DNA of 5,830 bases from Patescibacteria group bacterium (GTDB taxonomy: Bacteria; Patescibacteriota; Minisyncoccia; JAHIHE01), in contig JAHIHE010000106.1 of assembly GCA_018899995.1 (NCBI GenBank), positions 1 to 5,830 of the forward strand, in the 5' to 3' direction. Each line of letters begins with the position of its first letter. The stretch's first letter is position 1. Below, piece by piece: positions 1 through 5,090 of this stretch. A program made the translations under genes and the position numbers. A model generated the notes under the pieces. That model saw nothing but the letters and a program-made list of their open reading frames with translations. It was not told where the DNA came from and ran no database searches.

Positions 1-1096
1 ATTCTTTCTGCTCTTTTGTCAATCTTTTTGGTGTTTCCACATTTAATTGAATATACAAATCCCCTCTTCCGTATCCAGAAAAATGAGAGATTCCTCTGTT
101 ATTTATTTTAATAACTTTTCCCGATTCAATGCCAGCCGGAACGCTTAAAATCGCATTTCCTTCAATCGTCGGCACTTCAATTTTTACTCCAAGCACGGCT
201 TGCGAGACGGAAATTTCCGCTTCATAAAACAAATCGGAATTTTGGCGCATAAAATGCTTATGCGGCTTTATATGAATATTCACATACAAATCGCCTGCTA
301 TTCCGCCCCTTGGGCCTGCTTCGCCCGCGCTTTCCAAAGTAAGAGTCATCTCGTCTTCCACGCCAGCCGGAACTTTGATTTTAACCGGTACGCTCTCGCG
401 CACCCGCCCATCGCCGCCGCAAGTCCGACATTTTTTCTCCGTTTTTTTTCCTTCTCCTCCGCATTCGGGGCAGGTGGAGACCTGCGTAAAAGTTCCTAAA
501 ATCGTGCGTCTTGTCTGCCGAATCTCACCTTTACCTTTGCATGCCGGGCAAGTGATTGTTTTTGAACCCGGTTCAGCTCCGCCGCCTTTGCAAGCCGGAC
601 AAATTGTCCTTTTATAAATATTTATGTCGCGCTCCGCGCCGGAAAACGCTTCTTCAAGGGTCAATTCAATATCAATCGCTATGTCTTCTCCTTGTCCTCT
701 TACTGCGGATTTTTTGGTTCTGGCGCGCCTATCTTTTCCGCCACCGAAAATATCGGAAAAAATATCTTCAAAACCTCCTCCGCTGAAAGCGGAAAAATCG
801 CCATTCCTGAAAGCGTCCGCGAATCCGGAAAAATCCCTGAATCCCTCAAATCCTCCAAAGCCTCCCTGCCCTTGTGTTTGCGCCTGTTCAAATGTCTGAC
901 CAAATTGATCATATTGGCCTCTTTTTTGCTTGTCCGAAAGCACCTGATACGCTTCGTTCATTTCTTTGAATTTTTTTTCGTCTCCGCCGGGCTTGTCAGG
1001 GTGGTATTTTTGCGCCAAACGCCGATAAGCGCGTTTAATCTCGTCATCCGACGCGCCTTTCCCCACCCCTAAAATTTCGTAATAATCCTGAGCCAT
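1..1096 (-). CDS. dnaJ: Chaperone protein DnaJ (Hsp40, type I), 3' end cut by window edge
   Basis: DnaJ is the cytoplasmic co-chaperone that binds unfolded proteins and stimulates the ATPase of DnaK. I translated this frame by hand: it is open for 365 codons from ATG at 1096-1094 to the window edge, with no frameshift. Residues 1-66 form the J domain with the essential HPD at 32-34. Residues about 67-125 are a Gly/Phe-rich linker (repeats such as GGFGGFEGF). Four CxxCxGxG zinc motifs follow, starting at C166, C183, C209 and C223, so this is a full type I protein. The C-terminal substrate-binding and dimerisation domain runs from about 231 and includes a GRGDLY motif near the end. The family is usually about 370-385 residues, so only a few residues are missing. 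No Shine-Dalgarno precedes the ATG. A candidate promoter of its own lies about 120 bases upstream, behind a terminator. Confidence 0.97.
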   Translation of the reverse strand, partial: MAQDYYEILGVGKGASDDEIKRAYRRLAQKYHPDKPGGDEKKFKEMNEAYQVLSDKQKRGQYDQFGQTFEQAQTQGQGGFGGFEGFRDFSGFADAFRNGDFSAFSGGGFEDIFSDIFGGGKDRRARTKKSAVRGQGEDIAIDIELTLEEAFSGAERDINIYKRTICPACKGGGAEPGSKTITCPACKGKGEIRQTRRTILGTFTQVSTCPECGGEGKKTEKKCRTCGGDGRVRESVPVKIKVPAGVEDEMTLTLESAGEAGPRGGIAGDLYVNIHIKPHKHFMRQNSDLFYEAEISVSQAVLGVKIEVPTIEGNAILSVPAGIESGKVIKINNRGISHFSGYGRGDLYIQLNVETPKRLTKEQKE

Positions 1097-1106
1097 AACA
1101 AATAAT

Positions 1107-1134
1107 AATTTTTAATTTCTAATTTTTAATTTCT
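1107..1134. repeat. Perfect 14-bp tandem duplication in the dnaJ leader
   Basis: The unit AATTTTTAATTTCT occurs twice head to tail (1107-1120 and 1121-1134), immediately upstream of the dnaJ start codon and inside its probable 5' leader. It is entirely A/T-rich and may reflect replication slippage. No function is evident. Confidence 0.85.
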
Positions 1135-1223
1135 AAATAATTTTAAATGATTCAATTTTAAAACAGATCAATAATACTGGTTTTATATCCTGTTTTTATT
1201 TTATTAAAGATTAACATGGTGTA

Positions 1224-1229
1224 ATTATA
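1224..1229 (-). promoter_or_regulatory. Candidate -10 box of the dnaJ promoter
   Basis: On the minus strand this is a perfect TATAAT, located between the terminator of the upstream gene and dnaJ. The -35 position (about 1247-1252) reads TTTTTT, a poor match to TTGACA. Transcription would start near 1217, giving a leader of about 120 bases. The position after a terminator makes a promoter here likely, but the -35 is weak. Confidence 0.5.
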
Positions 1230-1253
1230 CAACGATAAAGCAAAATAAAAAAG

Positions 1254-1266
1254 GCCATTCTTTGGC
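1254..1266 (-). terminator. Weak second terminator-like hairpin between the 73-aa gene and dnaJ
   Basis: On the minus strand GCCA and TGGC (4 bp) flank a 5-base loop and are followed by CTTTTTTATTTT. The stem is short, so it would at most back up the stronger hairpin at 1276-1305. Confidence 0.3.
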
Positions 1267-1305
1267 AAAAAATTAAAGAGGAGAAAGTTATTTCAATCCC
1301 CTCTT
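1267..1305 (-). terminator. Intrinsic terminator of the 73-aa gene
   Basis: On the minus strand AAGAGGGGA (1297-1305) pairs with TCTCCTCTT (1276-1284). This gives a 9-bp stem with one G-U pair and a 12-base loop, followed by TAATTTTTT. It begins about 20 bases after the stop codon of the small gene and would separate its transcription from dnaJ. Confidence 0.65.
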
Positions 1306-1324
1306 GAATACTTGGTATTGCTTT

Positions 1325-1546
1325 TTAGGATCCGTTGTTTTCAATTGCTACACAAGCCAAGGCTAACCTCGCCTCCAAAAATGCAGCATCTCTGTCCCTT
1401 ATTGGATAGAATGCCGTATCTTCTTTAAAAGAAGACAGGGCATCTTCCTCTTGTTTTCGCAGAAGCGCCAGCGTAACTGTGCTAATACGTATCCCGTTTT
1501 TTAGGCAAATTTCTATGATGTCCAAATCTGTCAATTTATTTACCAT
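1325..1546 (-). CDS. Hypothetical protein, 73 aa
   Basis: I do not recognise this protein. It is soluble-looking, with no signal peptide or membrane segment. An N-terminal half (MVNKLTDLDIIEICLKNG) reads as mixed helix, a charged middle contains KQEEDALSSFKED, and an Ala-rich, probably helical, C-terminal part contains AAFLEARLALACVAIE. There is a single Cys near the C-terminus. Expression signals are unusually good: GGAGGG (1553-1558) lies 6 bases before the ATG at 1546-1544, a consensus promoter is upstream, and an intrinsic terminator follows. It is therefore probably a real monocistronic gene that happens to lie between dnaK and dnaJ. Nothing in it shows a chaperone role. Confidence 0.75.
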   Translation of the reverse strand: MVNKLTDLDIIEICLKNGIRISTVTLALLRKQEEDALSSFKEDTAFYPIRDRDAAFLEARLALACVAIENNGS

Positions 1547-1552
1547 TAATAT

Positions 1553-1558
1553 CCCTCC
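1553..1558 (-). promoter_or_regulatory. Strong Shine-Dalgarno of the 73-aa gene
   Basis: GGAGGG on the minus strand, 6 bases before the ATG. It fixes the start at 1546 and contrasts with the chaperone genes, which have no such site. Confidence 0.85.
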
Positions 1559-1607
1559 ATACTTTTTATGTCTATTTTAAGTGTTCACCAAAGTATCCTT
1601 GTTTCCA

Positions 1608-1635
1608 ATTATACCCAAAATTCTTGATTTGTCAA
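1608..1635 (-). promoter_or_regulatory. Consensus promoter of the 73-aa gene
   Basis: On the minus strand TTGACA (1630-1635) and TATAAT (1608-1613) are separated by 16 bases. Both boxes match the housekeeping sigma consensus perfectly. Transcription would start near 1601, giving a leader of about 55 bases. Confidence 0.85.
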
Positions 1636-1636
1636 G
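1623..1636. repeat. Short inverted repeat over the shared -35 region
   Basis: CTTGA (1623-1627) and TCAAG (1632-1636) flank TTTG. The repeat covers the -35 boxes of the two divergent promoters here. It is short and may simply result from two face-to-face -35 sequences. Confidence 0.5.
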
Positions 1637-1657
1637 ACGGATAAAATTATGTATAAT
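1629..1657 (+). promoter_or_regulatory. Promoter of the 51-aa membrane protein gene
   Basis: TTGTCA (1629-1634) and TATAAT (1652-1657) are separated by 17 bases on the plus strand. The -35 overlaps the -35 of the minus-strand promoter of the 73-aa gene, so the two promoters are divergent and probably share or compete for polymerase. The leader to the ATG at 1759 would be about 95 bases. Confidence 0.65.
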
Positions 1658-1758
1658 GTATCAAGTATTATGTATTAAGCATAATAATCGCGGTTTAAAT
1701 AAATTCATCGCTTTCGCTTTATACTAAATACCTGATACGATATACTTAATACCAATCT

Positions 1759-1914
1759 ATGAGCGACAAGCATCGCTGGCAGGATCCGGGAAATATCGGG
1801 CAGCCGGATTACAACAAAATCACCGGAAGGGTCTTTTTGATATTTGTGGCCCTGCTGTTTTTTGCATTCGTGAAAATAGGGATTAAAAATCATTGGTTTG
1901 ATTTTATCTTATAA
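1759..1914 (+). CDS. Small single-pass membrane protein, 51 aa
   Basis: The frame starts at ATG 1759 and stops at TAA 1912-1914. The N-terminal 23 residues are hydrophilic (MSDKHRWQDPGNIGQPDYNK), residues about 24-42 form one hydrophobic segment (VFLIFVALLFFAFV), and a short tail (KNHWFDFIL) ends the protein. The amphipathic layout of soluble head, single helix and short tail, a good promoter upstream and a strong terminator starting 5 bases after the stop argue for a real gene. No Shine-Dalgarno is visible. A 62-residue frame on the opposite strand overlaps it, but that frame lacks such support. I do not recognise a family; the function is unknown. Confidence 0.65.
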   Translation: MSDKHRWQDPGNIGQPDYNKITGRVFLIFVALLFFAFVKIGIKNHWFDFIL

Positions 1915-1918
1915 ATTT

Positions 1919-1959
1919 AAGAAGCCCCCGCTTTTCAAAGAAAGGCGGGGCTTCTTTTT
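1919..1959 (+). terminator. Strong, probably two-way intrinsic terminator
   Basis: AAGAAGCCCC (1919-1928) pairs with GGGGCTTCTT (1947-1956). After one bulged C at 1929, six more pairs (1930-1935 with 1941-1946) close a 5-base loop. The T-run 1955-1959 serves the plus-strand gene ending at 1914. On the minus strand the stem is followed by AAATTTAT, so it may also stop dnaK transcription. Confidence 0.85.
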
Positions 1960-1976
1960 ATCGCCGAAATTAGATT

Positions 1977-1995
1977 CCTGTCTGCCGACAGGCAG
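1977..1995. repeat. GC-rich nested palindrome downstream of dnaK
   Basis: CCTGTC (1977-1982) pairs with GACAGG (1987-1992) around TGCC, while the overlapping CTGCC (1982-1986) pairs with GGCAG (1991-1995) around GACA. The two hairpins exclude each other. The element lies between the dnaK stop and the two-way terminator. Similar CTGCC/GACAGG modules are, from memory, frequent dispersed repeats in Parcubacteria intergenic DNA. Confidence 0.65.
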
Positions 1996-2002
1996 AAAAG
2001 TT

Positions 2003-3838
2003 TTACTTTTTTTTATCGTCTTTATCCTTTTCTTTAAACTCGCCTTCAATCGGACCTTCGCTGTTGTTGCCTTTTTTGGGATTTTCACTCCCCTGTCCTT
2101 TGTACATTTCCGCGCCTAATCTTTGTATCGCCTGAGACAATTCTTCTGTCGCGCGCTTAATCGCGCCGGAGTCGTCGCTATCTTTGGTTTTTTTCAGGGC
2201 GGCGATTTTTTCTTCAACTTCTTTTTTGAGCGGTTCCGAGACCTTGGCGCCGGCTTCTTTCAGGGATTTTTCCGCGGTGTAAGTCAAATTATCGGCAATG
2301 TTCCTTGACTCAACCAGCTCTTTTTTCTGGCGGTCGGCTGAAGAAAATTTTTCCGCCTCCGTTTTCATTTTTTCAATTTCTTCTTTGTTAAGCCGCGAAG
2401 AATCCTTGATCGTTATATTTTGGCTTCTTCCGGTTGCCTTGTCTTTTGCCGTAACCGTCAAAATACCGTTGGCATCAATGTCAAAAATTACTTCAACCTG
2501 CGGAATTCCCCGCGGCGACGGCGGAATCCCGTCTAAAATAAATCTGCCTAATGACTTGTTGTCAGCCGCCATAGGCCTTTCTCCCTGCAAAACATGGATT
2601 TCAACCGATGTCTGGCTGTCCGCGGCCGTAGAAAAAACCTGCGATTTTGAAGTTGGAATAGTCGTATTTCTGGAAATCAGAGGCGTCGCAACACTGCCCA
2701 GTGTCTCAATGCCGAGGGTAAGCGGTGTAACATCCAAAAGCAAAACTTCCTTTGCTTCGCCGGACAAAACCGCGCCCTGAATCGCGGCTCCGATTGCCAC
2801 GCATTCCATCGGGTCAACGCCGCGCTCAATTTTTTTGCCGGCATAATCCTCCACGAATTTTTGCACAATCGGCATTCTTGTGGGTCCGCCGACCAGTATT
2901 ACCTTGTCAATGTCCTTCGGCGCCAGTTTAGCATCGGCTATCGCTTGCTCCACAGGATGCCGCATCCTTTCAATAATCGGCTTAATCAGCGACTCAAGTT
3001 TCGCGCGGGTAAGTTTCATCGCTAAATGTTTCGGCCCTTCCGCGGTCGCGGTGATAAACGGCAGATTTATGTCCGTTTCAAGCGTCGTGCTTAGCTCAAT
3101 TTTCGCTTTTTCAGCCGCTTCCCGGATTCTCTGTATCGCTATTTTATCTCCTGCCAAATCAATGCCGCTGTCTTTTTTAAATTCAGAAACGATGTAATCA
3201 ATAAGCGATTTATCCATATCCGTGCCTCCCAGCTGCGTATCGCCGGAAGTGGATTTAACCTGGAATACTCCTTGTCCGAAATCCATAATCGTAACATCAA
3301 GAGTGCCGCCGCCAAGGTCAAAAACCAAAATTTGCTGTTCTTTGCCGGCTTTATCCAGTCCGTAAGCCAGAGACGCGGCAGTGGGCTCGTTGATAATGCG
3401 CACCACTTCCAATCCCGCGATGGCTCCGGCGTCTTTTGTCGCCTGGCGCTGGGAATCATTGAAATACGCCGGCACAGTGATAACCGCTTTTTCCACTCTC
3501 TGGCCCAAATACGCTTCAGTGTCTTTTTTAATTTTCTGCAGGATAAAAGCGGAAATCTGTTCGGGCGTATATTCTTTGCCAAAAATTTTGTATTTAAAAT
3601 CCGTGCCCATTTTGCGCTTGGCGGCCATAACCGTGCCTTCCGGATTCATTACCGCCTGCCTGCGCGCCGGCTCGCCAACTAAAAGTTCGCCGGTTTTGGT
3701 AAAAGCCACCACCGACGGAAACGCTTTGCCGCCCGCGCTGATTCCTTCGGCCGACGGAATAATCACGGGTTTGCCGGCTTCCATCACAGCCGCGGCTGAA
3801 TTTGAAGTTCCTAAATCAATTCCGATTATTTTGGACAT
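2003..3838 (-). CDS. dnaK: Chaperone protein DnaK (Hsp70), complete, 611 aa
   Basis: DnaK is the ATP-driven cytoplasmic chaperone that binds and releases unfolded segments in a cycle with DnaJ and GrpE. ATG at 3838 gives MSKIIGIDLGTSNS; an upstream in-frame TTG at 3865 would add nine residues with no family support. The nucleotide-binding domain spans about 1-363, with phosphate loops GIDLGTSNS (6-14) and LVFDLGGGTLDVTI (171-184), the INEPTAASLAYG signature (149-160) and VILVGGPTRMP (313-323). The linker is VLLLD (365-369). The beta-sandwich follows to about 470, then a helical lid and a charged tail. It lacks the roughly 24-residue insert found after about residue 75 in proteobacterial DnaK, and carries GISAGGKAFPSV in place of a GxRTTPS-type segment, a feature of archaeal homologues. 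No Shine-Dalgarno is present. Confidence 0.98.
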   Translation of the reverse strand: MSKIIGIDLGTSNSAAAVMEAGKPVIIPSAEGISAGGKAFPSVVAFTKTGELLVGEPARRQAVMNPEGTVMAAKRKMGTDFKYKIFGKEYTPEQISAFILQKIKKDTEAYLGQRVEKAVITVPAYFNDSQRQATKDAGAIAGLEVVRIINEPTAASLAYGLDKAGKEQQILVFDLGGGTLDVTIMDFGQGVFQVKSTSGDTQLGGTDMDKSLIDYIVSEFKKDSGIDLAGDKIAIQRIREAAEKAKIELSTTLETDINLPFITATAEGPKHLAMKLTRAKLESLIKPIIERMRHPVEQAIADAKLAPKDIDKVILVGGPTRMPIVQKFVEDYAGKKIERGVDPMECVAIGAAIQGAVLSGEAKEVLLLDVTPLTLGIETLGSVATPLISRNTTIPTSKSQVFSTAADSQTSVEIHVLQGERPMAADNKSLGRFILDGIPPSPRGIPQVEVIFDIDANGILTVTAKDKATGRSQNITIKDSSRLNKEEIEKMKTEAEKFSSADRQKKELVESRNIADNLTYTAEKSLKEAGAKVSEPLKKEVEEKIAALKKTKDSDDSGAIKRATEELSQAIQRLGAEMYKGQGSENPKKGNNSEGPIEGEFKEKDKDDKKK

Positions 3839-3863
3839 AGATTTAAAATTAATGTTAAATCTC

Positions 3864-3958
3864 AAATGTCAAATCTCAAAACCATATGTTAGATGTTAAA
3901 TCTTTAAGTTCTAACATTTAACATTTGGTTTTAACATTTTACATCTAACATTTGACAT
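3864..3958. repeat. Self-complementary AT-rich repeat cluster in the dnaK leader
   Basis: Variants of ATGTTAAAT and its reverse complement ATTTAACAT fill this stretch. Perfectly complementary pairs include ATGTCAAAT (3866-3874) with 3950-3958 (9 bp), ATGTTAGATGT (3886-3896) with 3941-3951 (11 bp), and ATGTTAAAT (3893-3901) with 3916-3924 (9 bp); several are mutually exclusive. The region would be transcribed as the dnaK 5' leader if the promoter at 3986-4014 is used. It may be a dispersed intergenic repeat or a regulatory RNA fold. Confidence 0.7.
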
Positions 3959-3966
3959 ATATTTAC

Positions 3967-3995
3967 TTGACTTTTCGCAAACTTAATTCTACAAT
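3967..3995 (+). promoter_or_regulatory. Promoter of the zinc-ribbon-like gene
   Basis: TTGACT (3967-3972) and TACAAT (3990-3995) are separated by 17 bases. Transcription would start near 4002, giving a leader of about 23 bases. The -10 box lies in the centre of the 23-bp palindrome. Confidence 0.75.
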
Positions 3996-4004
3996 AGAAT
4001 TAAG
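3982..4004. promoter_or_regulatory. Perfect 23-bp palindrome, candidate operator
   Basis: CTTAATTCTA (3982-3991), spacer CAA, TAGAATTAAG (3995-4004): ten perfectly complementary base pairs per arm. It contains the -10 boxes of two divergent promoters, so a protein bound here would block both dnaK and the 115-aa gene. It resembles CIRCE only in the outer TTA...TAA; arm sequence and spacer (3 rather than 9 bases) differ, so it is not a CIRCE element. The binding protein is unknown. Confidence 0.7.
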
Positions 4005-4014
4005 AAAAATTCAA
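3986..4014 (-). promoter_or_regulatory. Candidate dnaK promoter
   Basis: On the minus strand TTGAAT (4009-4014) and TAGAAT (3986-3991) are separated by 17 bases. The -10 lies within the left arm of the palindrome. Transcription would begin near 3979 and give a leader of about 140 bases. I saw no better promoter closer to the gene. Confidence 0.6.
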
Positions 4015-4015
4015 G

Positions 4016-4020
4016 GGAGG
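4016..4020 (+). promoter_or_regulatory. Shine-Dalgarno of the zinc-ribbon-like gene
   Basis: GGAGG lies 4 bases before the ATG at 4025, within GGGAGGAAAAATG. It decides the start. Confidence 0.85.
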
Positions 4021-4024
4021 AAAA

Positions 4025-4372
4025 ATGAAAGGAGAAAAAGAAAAAGTTTATGTACAATGGTCAGTACGAGATAGCGATTTAAATATAACCTGCCCTAATC
4101 CGCACTGCCAAGCCGGAATGTTAAAAAGAAAAGTACCATTTACCACAATTGCTAATTTTTCTTTATCGGGCCCGTTTGAAAAAGAAAAAATCGCCAATGA
4201 AGTAAAAACAGAAAAATGCAAGCATTGCGGTACGGTAATAAAAGTGACAGCAGAAATAAAAGCGGAAATCATAACGGATAATAAAAACGAGACGAATGCT
4301 GAAATCACTACTGTCGCTATTGAAGAAGGCATTGAACCTGAACAAACAAAAATTGATTCTTTCGCAAATTAG
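4025..4372 (+). CDS. Zinc-ribbon-like protein of unknown function, 115 aa
   Basis: The protein has two cysteine pairs, CPNPHC (C23 and C28) and CKHCG (C65 and C68), about 37 residues apart, the layout of a zinc ribbon that binds one metal ion. Between them is a basic and hydrophobic segment (KRKVPFTTIANFSLSGPF). After the second pair comes an acidic, Glu/Thr-rich tail (about 75-115) that looks disordered. There is no signal peptide or membrane segment, so it is probably cytoplasmic. It lies between grpE and dnaK but on the opposite strand, sharing its control region with dnaK. It has a consensus-like promoter, a strong Shine-Dalgarno and a textbook terminator, so it is almost certainly expressed. 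I do not recognise the family. A regulatory or chaperone-related role is only a guess from position. Confidence 0.85.
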   Translation: MKGEKEKVYVQWSVRDSDLNITCPNPHCQAGMLKRKVPFTTIANFSLSGPFEKEKIANEVKTEKCKHCGTVIKVTAEIKAEIITDNKNETNAEITTVAIEEGIEPEQTKIDSFAN

Positions 4373-4394
4373 GAACTTCGGTTCCTTCTTTTTT
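4371..4394 (+). terminator. UUCG-tetraloop intrinsic terminator
   Basis: AGGAAC (4371-4376), loop TTCG, GTTCCT (4381-4386), then a T-run (TCTTTTTTT). C(UUCG)G is an exceptionally stable loop. The stem overlaps the TAG stop codon (4370-4372) of the 115-aa gene. On the minus strand the hairpin is followed by TAATTTGC and would be a weak stop for grpE transcripts. Confidence 0.92.
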
Positions 4395-4444
4395 TATTCC
4401 TCTTTGTTTTTTTATTCTCCTTAATTTATATCTAATGAGAATAA

Positions 4445-4470
4445 CCCTCCATAGCTTTAGCGGCGGAGGG
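4445..4470 (-). terminator. Candidate grpE terminator hairpin
   Basis: CCCTCC and GGAGGG form a 6-bp GC-rich stem with a 14-base loop. On the minus strand the first arm lies in the last grpE codons and the second arm after the stop. The following sequence, TTATTCTCATT, is only moderately T-rich, so termination here may be inefficient. Confidence 0.45.
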
Positions 4471-4990
4471 CTGCCACTTTCACTTTCGCGGTCCGAATCA
4501 CGACGCCATTTAATTTATATCCTTTTTGCGCTTCTTCCAAAATTTCACTTTCCGGTTTTTCTGATTCAACCATTTCTATTGCCTCGTGAAATTCCGGATT
4601 GAATTTTTCGCCAATTGATTTAATTTCTTTTAACCCCCTGCTTTTCAATAAAGCGTCTAGTTGCTCTTTAAGCTGAACCACTCCTTTTACCCAATCTTTG
4701 TCCTTTATATTTTCGGGAATATGTTTAACAGCCATGCAAAAAGTATCGTAAATCGGCAAAATTTCCATGATTAATCCGGCGCTCGCAGAATTAACCAATT
4801 CGGCAAAAAGCTCGCTTTGCCTTTTTTTGTAATTTTCAAAATCCGCCATCGCCCGTTTCCAGTTATTCAGGTATTCTTCGGCTTTCTTTTTTTCCGTTTC
4901 AAGTTGTTTTTTAAGCTCGGCTGATTCACTGTCCGGCTTTTCTTCTTTCTTGGCCGGCGGCGTTGATTTTTCGGTACTGTTTAAAAACAT
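4457..4990 (-). CDS. grpE: GrpE, nucleotide exchange factor of DnaK, 177 aa
   Basis: GrpE is a cytoplasmic homodimer that opens the DnaK nucleotide-binding domain to swap ADP for ATP. The first 20 or so residues are a low-complexity Lys/Glu/Pro tail. Residues about 22-67 form the long dimerising coiled coil (ELKKQLETEKKKAEEYLNNW, then the conserved DFENYKKR at 50-57). A helical section leads to the compact beta domain that contacts DnaK: GLKEIKSIGEKFNPEFHEAI (119-138), matching the family signature, then GYKLNGVVIRTAKVKV (157-172). Length is normal for the family. ATG at 4990 is preceded by AT-rich DNA without a Shine-Dalgarno. A candidate promoter lies about 25-55 bases upstream. It is separated from dnaK by the opposite-strand 115-aa gene, so the two are not co-transcribed in the usual grpE-dnaK way. 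Confidence 0.96.
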   Translation of the reverse strand: MFLNSTEKSTPPAKKEEKPDSESAELKKQLETEKKKAEEYLNNWKRAMADFENYKKRQSELFAELVNSASAGLIMEILPIYDTFCMAVKHIPENIKDKDWVKGVVQLKEQLDALLKSRGLKEIKSIGEKFNPEFHEAIEMVESEKPESEILEEAQKGYKLNGVVIRTAKVKVAALRR

Positions 4991-5014
4991 AATAAAAATA
5001 TTTTTTACTTTAAT

Positions 5015-5043
5015 AATTTAGCATAGTTTCATTATAAAATCAA
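5015..5043 (-). promoter_or_regulatory. Candidate grpE promoter
   Basis: On the minus strand TTGATT (5038-5043) and TAAATT (5015-5020) are separated by 17 bases. Transcription would start near 5008, about 18 bases before the ATG. In DNA this AT-rich the match could be partly chance. Confidence 0.45.
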
Positions 5044-5090
5044 GAATTTTTATCATCATTCTTATTATGCGATTTTTTATCTTTCGTTTT

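Noticed and set aside
200..1072. Several plus-strand frames and one minus-strand frame (700-912) over dnaJ
   Set aside because: The dnaJ frame is intact across the whole region with all family motifs; the others are shadows.
1705..1893. 62-residue open frame on the minus strand
   Set aside because: It lies almost wholly opposite the 51-aa membrane gene, has no ribosome site or promoter of its own, and its composition looks like a reverse reading of that gene.
2298..2780. 160-residue plus-strand open frame, and others at 2880-3197, 3272-3682 and 3381-3899
   Set aside because: They lie antisense to dnaK, whose protein is conserved throughout. Long antisense frames are common opposite such genes.
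3839..3865. Earlier dnaK start at the in-frame TTG (3865)
   Set aside because: The nine added residues have no family counterpart and MSKIIGIDLGT is the normal Hsp70 beginning.
3864..3958. Possible CRISPR-like array
   Set aside because: The repeats are short, degenerate, in both orientations and without regular unique spacers.
3839..4024. CIRCE element (HrcA operator) upstream of dnaK
   Set aside because: The palindrome here has different arms and a 3-base spacer; neither TTAGCACTC nor GAGTGCTAA occurs here or upstream of grpE or dnaJ.
5042..5063. AAGAAT/ATTCTT inverted repeat as a terminator of the toxin transcript
   Set aside because: A 6-bp A-T-rich stem in very AT-rich DNA, without a clear T-run, is not convincing.
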